In this document: positions 24,278 to 32,856 of the stretch, piece by piece | Position numbering within the stretch: the first letter of the stretch is position 1 | Layout: each line of letters opens with the position of its first letter | Assembly: GCA_003567725.1 (NCBI GenBank) | Contig: PWYU01000121.1 | Span: forward strand, 1 to 42,134 | Length of the DNA: 42,134 bases | Direction: 5' to 3' | Origin: Syntrophomonadaceae bacterium | GTDB lineage: Bacteria > Bacillota > Dethiobacteria > DTU022 | Notes under the pieces: model-generated | The model's input: the letters and a program-made list of their open reading frames with translations, nothing else | The model's database searches: none | What the model was told of the DNA's origin: nothing | Made by a program: the position numbers and the translations under genes

Positions 24278-25012
24278 TTATTGTTCTTCCCGGGCTTTCA
24301 AACGTTTTCTTTCACTGATTAAGACCATTATAATACCCAGCTCATAAAGCAAAACCAGTGGCAAAATCATTACCACCTGTGAAATAATATCAGGCGGGGT
24401 AATAATTGCCGAAAGGACCAGCATGATTAATAAAGCAATTTTTCTATGTCGCCTGAGAAATCCAGTCGATAAAAGACCAATTTTACCTAAAGCCCAGGTA
24501 AAAAGAGGCAGCTGGAAAACAGCGCCAAAAGCTAAATGAAAAGAAATAACAAATGAAATGTACTCAGTAACTGTAAACTGCGGATCAAGCCGGGCATCAG
24601 CAAATTGCAGGAAAAATTTAATAGTAAAAGGAAAAACTACCTGGTACGCAAATACAACCCCGGTTGAAAATAGCAAGATGATCCCGAAAAGCACGGCCAG
24701 GTAAAACTTCTTTTCCGGCCTGGTCAGGCCGGGGAAAATATAAGCCGAAAACTGATGCAGGATAACAGGAAGAGAAGCCACCAGTCCGCTAAATAAGGCC
24801 AATTTAAAATTAGCCATAAATGCTTCCGGAGGTGATAAATAGATCAACTTATGTCCTTCAAGCGGCAGGGTCAAAATAGCACGAATATGTTCAATGTAAG
24901 TAAAACAAATCCCTGACGCAACAAGCAAAGCGCCTGCCGAAACAACCAGGCGCAGGCGCAATTCTGAAAGATGTTCAAGGACGGGCATGGTGCCGTCTTC
25001 ATTATTAACCAC
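24278..25012 (-). CDS. tatC: Sec-independent translocase TatC
   Basis: 244 residues, six membrane spans. The signature LEHLSELRLRL is at the N terminus, and FPGLTRPEKKFY and the conserved second-half segments are present. TatC binds twin-arginine signal peptides and exports folded cofactor-bearing proteins. GTG 25012 with GGGAGG 12 bases upstream is the likely start; an ATG eight codons later also fits the family. It sits between tatA copies and mobA on one strand. Confidence 0.95.
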   Translation of the reverse strand: MVNNEDGTMPVLEHLSELRLRLVVSAGALLVASGICFTYIEHIRAILTLPLEGHKLIYLSPPEAFMANFKLALFSGLVASLPVILHQFSAYIFPGLTRPEKKFYLAVLFGIILLFSTGVVFAYQVVFPFTIKFFLQFADARLDPQFTVTEYISFVISFHLAFGAVFQLPLFTWALGKIGLLSTGFLRRHRKIALLIMLVLSAIITPPDIISQVVMILPLVLLYELGIIMVLISERKRLKAREEQ

Positions 25013-25098
25013 TTTTGTTGAATACCTCCCGGCATTCCCAACACTACAAAAAATCCCCCCTGCTTTATTGAACTCCGTTTGCTTTTAAAGCCAACCCC

Positions 25099-25287
25099 TT
25101 ATTTATCGGTTTCGGAGTTTGGGGTGGTTGATTCGTCAGATGCAGAGTTACTTTTTAATCCTTCTTTCAATTCTACTACACTTTTCCCGATCGCTTTAGC
25201 GAGTTCAGGAAGCTTAGTTGAACCAAATATTAAGAGGATTACTGCCAAAATGGCAATTATTTCTGTCGCTCCAATTCTTCCAAACAT
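25099..25287 (-). CDS. tatA: TatA/TatB-family pore protein, copy 1
   Basis: 62 residues: short N terminus, one membrane span (IIAILAVILLIFG), the FGSTKLPELAKAIGKS hinge and amphipathic helix, then a polar tail. It forms the size-variable part of the Tat pore. It precedes tatC by 86 bases. TatA and TatB cannot be told apart with confidence at this length. Confidence 0.93.
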   Translation of the reverse strand: MFGRIGATEIIAILAVILLIFGSTKLPELAKAIGKSVVELKEGLKSNSASDESTTPNSETDK

Positions 25288-25372
25288 TACAAATCCTCCT
25301 CTAAAGAGAATTAAATATCTTATGTCTAGCTGTGTTATTGTAACATATAACCTTTATGTAAGGAAATTATAA

Positions 25373-25564
25373 TTAACTGCTTTTATCAGTTTCGTTATCA
25401 TCCAAACTTATGGAATCCTTGAGCTCTTTGGTCGCTTTCCTGAACTCTTTTAAGCCATTACCTATAGAACGGCCCATTTCAGGCAATTTATTTGGGCCAA
25501 AAATGACCAGGGCAACCACAAGAACCAGCAAAATTTCCCACAGGCCGATTCTACCACCAATCAA
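25373..25564 (-). CDS. tatA: TatA/TatB-family pore protein, copy 2
   Basis: 63 residues with TTG 25564 as start, eight bases after GGAGG; the longer version begins inside the ribosome-binding site. One span (WEILLVLVVALVIFG) and the FGPNKLPEMGRSIGNGLKEF signature. The Pro in FGPNKLPE is the usual TatA form, while the first copy has Ser there, hinting that the two may have divided TatA/TatB roles. Same strand and probably the same transcript as copy 1 and tatC. Confidence 0.93.
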   Translation of the reverse strand: MIGGRIGLWEILLVLVVALVIFGPNKLPEMGRSIGNGLKEFRKATKELKDSISLDDNETDKSS

Positions 25565-25707
25565 ACTGTTCACCTCCAAGAAAATACAACCATTCGTATT
25601 TATATTATAACTGATCTTTATTATAAATGCGATAATCCGCGATCCAAAAATTTTTGCTAAAACTTTCGACCTGCTTCTTGCCTTGCTAAAAGATTAAGAT
25701 AAATAAT

Positions 25708-25734
25708 AAGGCTCAGGTGGCGACGCACAGCCTT
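25708..25734 (-). terminator. possible terminator after the DUF2007 gene
   Basis: AAGGCT/AGCCTT arms (six pairs) around a 15-base loop, followed on the minus strand by ATTATTTATC. A weak stem and an interrupted T-run make it a tentative call. Confidence 0.35.
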
Positions 25735-25749
25735 CCCGGGTTATTACTG

Positions 25750-26001
25750 TCACCATGTATCTCCAATTTCCAGATCGGGATCTATATCCAGCAATAATTC
25801 TGATGCCTCCTGCAGAAAAGATTCTGGAACTAAAATATGAACTTCCATGGCCTGGCCGCCGATAACCCTCATTGCCCCGGCATAAGGGCTGCTATCTGCT
25901 TTTTTAGCCGGAATCCCTTTCTCCTGTAAAAAGCCGCAGATTATATCTGCTTCCACGTCATTATGAGCTTCGACCAATATTTCCCATTTAGCGTCATCCA
26001 T
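25750..26001 (-). CDS. DUF2007 small protein
   Basis: 83-residue protein with the DUF2007 pattern: a ferredoxin-like fold beginning WEILVEAHNDVEADIICGFL, then the EVHILVPE strand. The family is thought to be a signal-transducing or ligand-binding domain, without a proven role. The start is ATG 26001, six bases after AGAGGT. Separated from tatA by 171 bases, so a shared function with Tat is not implied. Confidence 0.8.
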   Translation of the reverse strand: MDDAKWEILVEAHNDVEADIICGFLQEKGIPAKKADSSPYAGAMRVIGGQAMEVHILVPESFLQEASELLLDIDPDLEIGDTW

Positions 26002-26152
26002 TATATTACCTCTCATTTATTAAAGCTAACAATATTATTATTCCCCTTAAATGGTTTAAATTCTTGTCAGGCCTCCTCTACTCCTGCTCAAGCCGGGTAA
26101 TTAATATTAAAACAATCGTGGCTGCAGAGCCTATACTGTTATGATAAATTAA

Positions 26153-26231
26153 ATTCTGCGGAAGAAAGCTGAAGCGAGCACAGATTTCTACAGCAGGCAA
26201 CCGCAGCTAAATACGGCTGAGTTGATACAAA
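26153..26231 (+). ncRNA. conserved structured leader element, copy B
   Basis: Second copy of the element at 18358-18434, matching at about 85 per cent of positions by eye. Here CTGCGG near the start (26156-26161) can pair with CCGCAG near 26201-26206, and the small CAGC/GCTG hairpin around TAAATACG is preserved. The loop T of TAAATATG in copy A is C here. A TATGAT -10-like box is at 26140-26145 but no good -35 box. It ends about 100 bases before the iclR start. It is either a cis-regulatory RNA shared by two regulator genes or a repeat. Confidence 0.5.
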
Positions 26232-26332
26232 CAGTCAAACATTACGATTGGTTTGACAGAATATCCAAAGCGAATTATGATCTGTTCAGAACTGCGCTAT
26301 TTAGATCTAAACTGCCGGGAGGGTGGAGTTAA

Positions 26333-27154
26333 ATGCAAAAAGGAAAAACTGAGGCCGGGAAGAATAAAACAGTCCAATCGTTAGAAAGGGCTCTGTCCAT
26401 TATTGAGCAAATGGCACAGGCCGGTCGCCCTATTAATATTAGTGAACTGTCAGAGAAAGTAAATTTAAAAATCAGCACCGTCCACCGGTTATTAAATACA
26501 CTCGTGGAACGCGGTTATGTAGAACAAAACCGGGAAAACAACAGATACCAGCTGGGCTTAAAACTACTTGAGATAGCCAATAGTATTTTTACTTATGCTG
26601 ATCTAAGGACTATGTGCAGGCCTTTTTTAGCTGAACTGGTAAAAAAATGTAACGAAACTGCCAATCTTGCTATTTTAGATCATTCAGAAATAGTATATAT
26701 TGATCAAATTGAATCTCATAATTATATTATCGTTAAAATGTTTGCTCAGGTGGGTAACAGAGGCCCGGTACACTGTACCGCTTCAGGAAAGATACTCCTG
26801 GCCTACCTTTCTGAAACAGAACAGGATCAGATCTTATCTGCCATTGATTTAAAACCATTTACCGGCAATACTATCACTCAGGCTTCAGAGCTAAAGAAGG
26901 AATTAAACCAGGCCAAAAAACAGGGTTATGCCCTTGACTGGGGAGAAATGGAAGAATATGTGCGGTGTATAGCTGCCCCGATCTTCAATTATGAAAACAA
27001 GGCTGTAGCCAGCATCGGGATCTCCGGACCCGAAAACCGGATTACCACAAATTATGTTAATGACACTTTAGCCGGCATTGTAAAAGATATAGCCGCAAAA
27101 GCTTCGATCAGAATAGGTCACACTAAAGGCGGAAGCACGGCATCTTCCCGGTAA
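26333..27154 (+). CDS. IclR-family transcriptional regulator
   Basis: 273 residues. The N-terminal winged helix is clear (VQSLERALSIIEQMAQAGRP, LKISTVHRLLNTLVERGYVE), followed by the effector-binding domain with HCTASGKILLAYL and CIAAPIFNYENKAVASIGIS. IclR proteins usually control nearby catabolic genes. GGGAGG stands ten bases before the ATG. The next gene, queG, starts 30 bases downstream with its own ribosome-binding site, an odd partner for a catabolic regulator. The leader carries the conserved element copy B. Confidence 0.92.
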   Translation: MQKGKTEAGKNKTVQSLERALSIIEQMAQAGRPINISELSEKVNLKISTVHRLLNTLVERGYVEQNRENNRYQLGLKLLEIANSIFTYADLRTMCRPFLAELVKKCNETANLAILDHSEIVYIDQIESHNYIIVKMFAQVGNRGPVHCTASGKILLAYLSETEQDQILSAIDLKPFTGNTITQASELKKELNQAKKQGYALDWGEMEEYVRCIAAPIFNYENKAVASIGISGPENRITTNYVNDTLAGIVKDIAAKASIRIGHTKGGSTASSR

Positions 27155-27183
27155 AGGAATCTTTTTAGGAGGGCAAGCTCGTA

Positions 27184-28305
27184 GTGTTCATCAATGGCCG
27201 GATCATCAAAGAAATCGCCCTCTCCTCGGGCGCTGACCAGGTTGGCATAACTACTGCAGAACCGCTTTTTTACATGAAAGAGCGCCTGGAAAACCGAAAA
27301 AAAGAGCATAGAATTACTCCCTTTGAAACAAGCGAACCTTATTCTAGAATCAAGCCCGGCCTTCTGCTTCAAGACTGCCAGAGTATAATCACTATAGCGG
27401 CTCCTTATGCAGCAGCTGAGCATCCCGTTCCACAAAAAACAGCTGAACCAACAGGAAAAGTAGCTCGCTGTGCCAGAAGCCTTGATTACCATGTCCTGAT
27501 CGAAACGCTATGCCGACAGATTATTAAAGGGTTACAGCAGGAATTTGGAACAGGGTTTGAATACCGCATATTATGCGACCGCAGCCCCCTGCTGGAAAGA
27601 GAGCTGGTCAGTAATAGCGGGCTGGGTTTAATTGGCGAAAACTGCACTTTAATTAACCACCGCTACGGATCATATACGGCCCTGGGTACTATATTAACCA
27701 CTTTAGCATTTGAACCAGATCAGCCTGAGGGGAAACATTGCATGCAATGCGGCCGCTGCCGGGAAGCCTGTCCAACCGGTGCATTACTAGCACCTTATAT
27801 AATTAACCCTTATTTATGCCTTTCCTATTTAACTCAAGCTTCAGGCTGCTTCCCAAGAACAATGCGCTCAAAAATGGACAGACAAATCTACGGCTGTGAT
27901 ATTTGCCAGGAAATATGCCCTCATAACCAAGATGCCAAATGTTCCCCTATTCCGGAAATGGCTTTTTCTTTTTTTCCAGCTAAACCATTGCTGCTCCCCT
28001 TATTACGCCTAACTCAAAAAGAATTTAAAACAACCATTAACCTTACTTCAGCCGGGTGGAGAGGTAAAACTATTTTGCAGCGTAATGCAGTAATCGCCCT
28101 GGGCAATATAAAAGATCCCCATACAGTTAAGCCCCTGGCTGCCATTCTTAAAAATGATAACAGGGCAATAATCAGGTTGCATACGGCCTGGGCCCTGGGC
28201 CGGATCAGAAATGGAAAAGCTTTATTTGCCCTGGAAAAGGCCTATCATAACGATCCTGATTTAGAGGTAAGAAAAGAAGCAAAACTGGCTCTGCAAGAGA
28301 ATTAA
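27184..28305 (+). CDS. queG: epoxyqueuosine reductase
   Basis: 373-residue cobalamin- and Fe-S-dependent enzyme that makes the last step of queuosine in tRNA. Two [4Fe-4S] motifs are visible: CMQCGRCREACP (about residue 183) and CDICQEICPHN (about 240). The conserved catalytic-region Asp lies in the CDRSPLLERELVSNSGLG segment. The C terminus has HEAT-like repeats (LHTAWALGRIRNGKAL), as in the longer QueG proteins. The start is GTG with AGGAGGG about ten bases upstream. It needs B12, which the corrinoid system at 37666-38364 also uses. Confidence 0.95.
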   Translation: MFINGRIIKEIALSSGADQVGITTAEPLFYMKERLENRKKEHRITPFETSEPYSRIKPGLLLQDCQSIITIAAPYAAAEHPVPQKTAEPTGKVARCARSLDYHVLIETLCRQIIKGLQQEFGTGFEYRILCDRSPLLERELVSNSGLGLIGENCTLINHRYGSYTALGTILTTLAFEPDQPEGKHCMQCGRCREACPTGALLAPYIINPYLCLSYLTQASGCFPRTMRSKMDRQIYGCDICQEICPHNQDAKCSPIPEMAFSFFPAKPLLLPLLRLTQKEFKTTINLTSAGWRGKTILQRNAVIALGNIKDPHTVKPLAAILKNDNRAIIRLHTAWALGRIRNGKALFALEKAYHNDPDLEVRKEAKLALQEN

Positions 28306-28308
28306 AAA

Positions 28309-28326
28309 CAGGCCGGTTGCGGCCTG
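28309..28326 (-). terminator. hairpin with minus-strand T-run after queG
   Basis: Arms CAGGCCG and CGGCCTG with loop GTTG, perfect. The T-run (TTTTT) is on the minus strand, where no gene reads toward it. It could end an antisense transcript or act only as an RNA 3' hairpin for queG. Confidence 0.35.
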
Positions 28327-28419
28327 AATGGGCAGGAATCAGGATAAAAACAGCCAAATTATTGAGTGAGATGAATTTATGAGGACCATGTCACCTGACG
28401 GCACAAGGAGAATAATATC

Positions 28420-29541
28420 ATGAATAATTCTTTCCGTTTGATGCATATTAAAGGGATCCCGGTTGAAATACATATTAGTTGGCTCCTGATTTTTTTTCTA
28501 TTCAGTATCAGCCTGGCACAAAGTTACTTTCCTTTAATGATCGAAGGTTTAAGCCGCCAGGTTTACTGGACTGCCGGAATTATCACATCTTTATTGGTTT
28601 TTGCTTCCGTACTGACCCATGAACTGGGCCATTCATTTGTCGCCCTCAATGAAGGAATACCTATTAAAAAAATCACTTTATTTATTTTTGGCGGGGTGGC
28701 TCAAATGGAAGCGGAACCAAAAAACCCTAAAGCAGAATTCAGGGTTACAGCGGCCGGGCCATTAACCAGCTTTACCCTGGCCCTGTTAACCGGAGGCCTC
28801 TATTATTTGCTATTATCTCCGGGTTATATATACAGCGAAGCTATTTTCTTTATTGCCAGGATAAACTTAATAATGGCCGTTTTCAACCTGATTCCCGCAT
28901 TTCCACTTGATGGAGGACGATTATTCCGTTCAATCATCTGGCACTTCGGCCAAAACATGCTTAAAGCAACCCGAATAGCAGTTGCGATTGGTAGTGCCCT
29001 TTCATTTTTTGCCATGGGTGCCGGTTTTGTCATCATCTTTTTCCAGGGAAACCTGTTTGGGATCTGGTTGATTTTTTTGGGCTGGATGATTTACCAGGCC
29101 GGACAGTCCAGTTACTCACAGCTTGTATTTAAAGATACTTTTTCCGGGATAAAGGTCTCAAGGATCATGAGTACAAATTTGCAAACCATTTCTCCCGATG
29201 CAACCCTGGAGCAGGCGGCTGACAATTTCCTGCATTATAAGTATGGAGCATTTCCTGTGGTCTATGGTTCCACTACCCATGGCATTGTAACTTTACAGGA
29301 CCTGAAAGATATTCCCCGTGAAAAATGGCCTTATACGCCTGTGGCCCGAGTCCTAACTCCACTTAAAGATACCATGGTGATCAATCCTGAAAGTGACGCT
29401 GCAGAAGTAATGATGAAAATGGCAAACCAGAACATCGGCCGGGCCCTGGTCATGGCAGGCAATGGAGACCTGGTCGGCCTGCTTAGCAGAACCGATATGA
29501 TGCGTTTTATACAGATGCATATGGTTTTAGGAGATGAATAA
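28420..29541 (+). CDS. site-2 protease (M50) with CBS pair
   Basis: 373-residue intramembrane zinc metalloprotease of the SpoIVFB-like type. The zinc motif HELGH is at residues 67-71 within a membrane segment, and the second site NLIPAFPLDGGRLFRS is intact. About six hydrophobic segments occupy residues 15-230. Two CBS domains fill the C terminus (VSRIMSTNLQTISPDATLEQ, then the second CBS to the end). CBS domains bind adenine nucleotides and may gate the protease. The substrate cannot be inferred; no anti-sigma or pro-sigma gene is adjacent. A Gate-domain permease gene follows after 27 bases. Confidence 0.92.
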   Translation: MNNSFRLMHIKGIPVEIHISWLLIFFLFSISLAQSYFPLMIEGLSRQVYWTAGIITSLLVFASVLTHELGHSFVALNEGIPIKKITLFIFGGVAQMEAEPKNPKAEFRVTAAGPLTSFTLALLTGGLYYLLLSPGYIYSEAIFFIARINLIMAVFNLIPAFPLDGGRLFRSIIWHFGQNMLKATRIAVAIGSALSFFAMGAGFVIIFFQGNLFGIWLIFLGWMIYQAGQSSYSQLVFKDTFSGIKVSRIMSTNLQTISPDATLEQAADNFLHYKYGAFPVVYGSTTHGIVTLQDLKDIPREKWPYTPVARVLTPLKDTMVINPESDAAEVMMKMANQNIGRALVMAGNGDLVGLLSRTDMMRFIQMHMVLGDE

Positions 29542-29568
29542 TTATTCCATGTCAAAGGAGAAACAATA

Positions 29569-30009
29569 ATGAGCGCACTGATAATTCCTGTAAAAAAAGG
29601 GCTGATCAAAAGTCTTGATCTGCTATGGCTTTTAATCAAAATAATCATTCCTGTTTCCTTACTGGTAGCACTGCTCAATCATTTTGGAATCATGGAATCG
29701 CTGGCAGGTTTTTTTTCACCGGCCATGGCTTTATTCGGACTGCCCGGTGAAGCAACCATTGCCCTGTTGTTAAGTGCTTTTGTTAATTTCTACGCCGCCC
29801 TCGGTGTGATAACAACTATGACCCTGAGCCCTCAGCAAATAACTGTCCTGGCTGTAATGATCGGTATTTGCCATGAACTGCCCATAGAAACTGTCGTTAG
29901 CAGTTACACAGGCCTGCGGATTCCTGCAGCGGCCACCCTGCGGATCTTTACCGCTCTTGTGGCCGGGCTGCTTTTAAACTTCATTTATACCCTGGCCGGA
30001 GGAGGATGA
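29569..30009 (+). CDS. Gate-domain (nucleoside recognition) membrane protein, first half
   Basis: 146-residue membrane protein with four to five hydrophobic segments, matching the Gate/nucleoside-recognition domain of spore maturation proteins and the FeoB core. SLLVALLNHFGIMESLAGFF, GLPGEATIALLLSAFVNFYA and ICHELPIETVVSSYTGL are the clearest family pieces. The family is usually duplicated; here the second copy is the next gene. GGAG precedes the ATG by about nine bases. The transported molecule is unknown. Confidence 0.82.
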   Translation: MSALIIPVKKGLIKSLDLLWLLIKIIIPVSLLVALLNHFGIMESLAGFFSPAMALFGLPGEATIALLLSAFVNFYAALGVITTMTLSPQQITVLAVMIGICHELPIETVVSSYTGLRIPAAATLRIFTALVAGLLLNFIYTLAGGG

Positions 30010-30470
30010 GAAAGATGGAAATACTGATTTTACTTTATAACACCATCATAGATAGTATATTCAGCATAGCCCGGCTGGCTTTAATCCTGGTTCCTATCAT
30101 GGTTACCATAGAAATTGCCCGTTATTTCGAGGTAATCGAAAAAGTTACCGTGAGGGTAAAAGGCGCACTGAAGGTCCTTACTTTACCCCAGGAAGCAGCT
30201 TTCCCCATGCTGGCCGGAATTTTTTTCGGCATCGTTTTCGGCGCAGCCCTGATTATCGAATACTCCCGCGAGGGTTACCTGAACAAACGCGATTTACTAT
30301 TAATCGGAATCTTCCTCAGTATCTGCCATTCTGTAGTGGAGGACACTTTCATTTTGGCAGTATTTGGCGCCAATCCTGTAGTAATTTTAACTACCCGCCT
30401 AATTCTGGCAATCATCATAACCAGGTTAGCCGCTTTCTTGCTTGATCGTTCCGGTTTAAAGCTGGCTTAA
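30006..30470 (+). CDS. Gate-domain membrane protein, second half
   Basis: Partner of the previous gene: ARLALILVPIMVTIEIARYF, AAFPMLAGIFFGIVFGAALI, GIFLSICHSVVEDTFILAVF. The ICH(S/E)-(E)-(T) motif appears in both halves. The genes overlap as ATGA at 30006-30009, a usual sign of coupled translation. GGAGG at 30001-30005 fits better with the ATG at 30015, so the protein may be three residues shorter. The two probably form one heterodimeric transporter. It ends convergently against the amidase gene with a four-base overlap. Confidence 0.82.
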   Translation: MRKMEILILLYNTIIDSIFSIARLALILVPIMVTIEIARYFEVIEKVTVRVKGALKVLTLPQEAAFPMLAGIFFGIVFGAALIIEYSREGYLNKRDLLLIGIFLSICHSVVEDTFILAVFGANPVVILTTRLILAIIITRLAAFLLDRSGLKLA

Positions 30471-31783
30471 ACCCTAAAAGCCTGATATTTTCTAAAAACC
30501 TCTGCGATTTCTTCTGCCCATAGCAGCAGCAACTCATCTCCCATAAATGGGGCCACCAGCTGCAGGCCCAGTGGCAATCCGTTTTCAGCCTTTCCGGAAG
30601 GGATTGTCACCGTCGGTAACCCGGCGTGTGTCCAGGGCAAATTCATTCCAGGATCGCCTGTTGAGTGCAGGCCTTGCGGAGCAGGGCCTGCCGCAGAAGG
30701 GGTAATCCAGAGCCCGATCCCATTTTCCCATAAAACCGTTTCCAGCTTTTCTCTTAACTCTTTTCGTTTGCTGCGGGCAATTTTTAATTCTTCTTCAGAA
30801 ATACTTTGCCCTTCTTTGATTAATTCTGCCGTGCGCGGCCGGTATAATTCAGCAAAGCGCTCAAAAAGGTCCCTGTGCTCGTAAGCCATTTCAGCCGAGA
30901 TTAATTTGCGGTGCCACCTGGTAATATAATCGATATCATCAAGGACGCTTACCTCTTTGATAATGTAGCCGGACTCTTGCAGCCGGTTTAACTGCTGTTT
31001 AAAGGCTATCATTCCTTCTGGTGAAACCTGCTGATCCATATATTTTCCTTTAGGCACTCCCAGCACAGGCTGATAGCTAGCGCTAATCTCCTGCCAGTTG
31101 TAGCAAAGGCTTTCTGCAGCCAGGGCGACTCCTTTGACATCCTGGGCAAATAACCCGACATGGTCGGCAGATCGAGAAAAGTGCAGTAATCCTTCGGTCG
31201 AGATACGGTTATAGCTGGCCTTAAAACCAATAATACCACAATAAGCCGCCGGCCGATTGATTGATCCAACAGTTTGGGTCCCTAAAGTTAAAGGGCTGAA
31301 CCCGGCAGCTACAGCAGCAGCAGAACCGCTGCTCGAACCACCCGGGGTATGTTCAGGATTATGAGGATTTTTGGTGGGGCCGGGTTCATAATAAGCAAAT
31401 TCCGTGGTTACAGTTTTCCCGAGAATAAGGGCTCCGGCCTGACGCAAAAGGCTAACGCAATCGGCTTCCGGGCCGGCAAATTCTTGAGGATCAATACTGC
31501 TATTGGCTCTGGTAACAAAACCCTCCACATGGAAAATATCTTTCACCCCTACAAGGGCACCATACAAAGGAGGCCTGCTTTCAGGGGACGGATATATCTT
31601 TTGTAAAGCTTCCGCTTCACCAAGCAGCCTTTCCCGGCGCCTCAATTCAGGCAGCAGGGAATTTATTTCCCCGTCAAGCTTATCTATACGATCACATTGC
31701 TCATTAATATAATTCTGCAAATTTATCTTTTCATCTATTAAATCATTTACTGTAGAAAATAATGGAGCCGGATGAAGATACAT
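30467..31783 (-). CDS. amidase-signature family hydrolase
   Basis: 438-residue member of the amidase signature family, hydrolysing a carboxylic amide. The catalytic Lys is in GVKDIFHVEG (about 80), the cis-Ser in the GGSSSGSAAAVAAG segment (about 149-162), and the nucleophile Ser in VGSINRPAAYCGIIGFK. The usual GGSIR nucleophile loop is VGSIN here, a small deviation that might shift specificity. It is not a GatA (no GatB/C partner, and length and tail differ). GGAGG eight bases before the ATG. Substrate unknown. Confidence 0.88.
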   Translation of the reverse strand: MYLHPAPLFSTVNDLIDEKINLQNYINEQCDRIDKLDGEINSLLPELRRRERLLGEAEALQKIYPSPESRPPLYGALVGVKDIFHVEGFVTRANSSIDPQEFAGPEADCVSLLRQAGALILGKTVTTEFAYYEPGPTKNPHNPEHTPGGSSSGSAAAVAAGFSPLTLGTQTVGSINRPAAYCGIIGFKASYNRISTEGLLHFSRSADHVGLFAQDVKGVALAAESLCYNWQEISASYQPVLGVPKGKYMDQQVSPEGMIAFKQQLNRLQESGYIIKEVSVLDDIDYITRWHRKLISAEMAYEHRDLFERFAELYRPRTAELIKEGQSISEEELKIARSKRKELREKLETVLWENGIGLWITPSAAGPAPQGLHSTGDPGMNLPWTHAGLPTVTIPSGKAENGLPLGLQLVAPFMGDELLLLWAEEIAEVFRKYQAFRV

Positions 31784-31828
31784 TTCATAAACCTCCTTAT
31801 GATAAAAAGCAGTACCCGGTAGTCCCGT

Positions 31829-32317
31829 CTAGAAAAGCCAGAGACCTAAGAAATGAGCAATCATACCAGCGGCAATGCAAAAAACCAGGTGAAAACCCAT
31901 TCTGAGCAAACTGAACCTTAGTCCCAAAAAACCACCTTCAAAGGGTATTCTCGATAAACTCAGCATAGTCCAGCCCGAAAGCATGGCTATAGTTGTTCCC
32001 AGCCCCGCTCCTGAAGCATAAATAGTAGCGATGATTGGATAAGAAGCATAGGGGCCAAAAGCCATGATCATTCCACCAAAAGTACCAAGGAAAACCCCGG
32101 TCACACCTGCTTCCTGAGCCAACCAGCGCTTAATAAACTCTTCAGGAATTAAAACTTCAAGCAAGCCGGACAGCAAAAGGGCCAGGACTATAACCGGCAG
32201 GGCAACCAGCAGCTGGCGCAAACCGGCTTTTAGCCCCTCCAAATGCCTGGACTGCTTTATATTCAAAATAAATAAAACAACTGCGATACTAAAAAAAATC
32301 AGCGTGGTTGCCAGCAT
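31829..32317 (-). CDS. ArsP/DUF318-type permease, second half
   Basis: 162-residue membrane protein with about five spans, matching the second half of the COG0701 permease family (GVFLGTFGGMIMAFGPYASYPIIATIYASGAGL resembles the family's conserved GGxxPYxSYP segment). The start is ATG 32317: AGGAGGACAG directly precedes it within the end of the upstream gene, and it shares one base with that gene's TGA. A longer version from 32359 would overlap the neighbour by 43 bases without a ribosome-binding site. The pair would act together as one split permease. Confidence 0.8.
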   Translation of the reverse strand: MLATTLIFFSIAVVLFILNIKQSRHLEGLKAGLRQLLVALPVIVLALLLSGLLEVLIPEEFIKRWLAQEAGVTGVFLGTFGGMIMAFGPYASYPIIATIYASGAGLGTTIAMLSGWTMLSLSRIPFEGGFLGLRFSLLRMGFHLVFCIAAGMIAHFLGLWLF

Positions 32318-32844
32318 CACTGTCCTCCTGTTTTCCATGAAACGCCTTTTACACCGCACGGAAAGAAAAGCTTACTGATTAACCCCATAAGAAAGGGAAC
32401 CGGAAAAGTAAGGATATAACGCAGGAAAGCAATCTCAGGATTTATCAAGCTAATTTCCAGCGGTAGCCTGGTAAAATCATAAATTTGCTTACCGGATACA
32501 AAGGTAAACAGGAGATAAAAGGGAATACCCTTTCCTTTAAACCCGGCTAAAAAAGGGTAAAAAATATAAGGCCCCCCGGGGAAAAGCCCTCCAGCCAGAG
32601 AGCTCAACACAATACCTTTAGAACCGGAATATTTTTGCATCCATCCTTTAATCATATCTGCTGTAATTAAAGCCTGCAGCTGGCCGATAACCAGAAAAGC
32701 TGCAAATATCAGCAACAGAGCCCTGTAAGCAGTCATGCTCGACGTTATAAGTCCTTCTGTTACCAGATCCATTCCCCCGGTAAAAAAAGCCACGATTAAC
32801 AAAAGCAGCGAGGAAACAGCCAGGATGATGGCAGTGCTTTTCAT
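32317..32844 (-). CDS. ArsP/DUF318-type permease, first half
   Basis: 175 residues, about four spans, with the first-half family motif SLAGGLFPGGPYIFYPFLAG followed by LLFTFVSGKQIYDFTRLPLE. In single-chain members both halves lie in one protein. Some relatives export arsenicals or transport gases/thiols; no ars gene is here, so no substrate is claimed. Translationally coupled to the second half (TGATG). It follows galU after 12 bases on the same strand. Confidence 0.8.
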   Translation of the reverse strand: MKSTAIILAVSSLLLLIVAFFTGGMDLVTEGLITSSMTAYRALLLIFAAFLVIGQLQALITADMIKGWMQKYSGSKGIVLSSLAGGLFPGGPYIFYPFLAGFKGKGIPFYLLFTFVSGKQIYDFTRLPLEISLINPEIAFLRYILTFPVPFLMGLISKLFFPCGVKGVSWKTGGQ

Positions 32845-32856
32845 TATAATTCTCCT

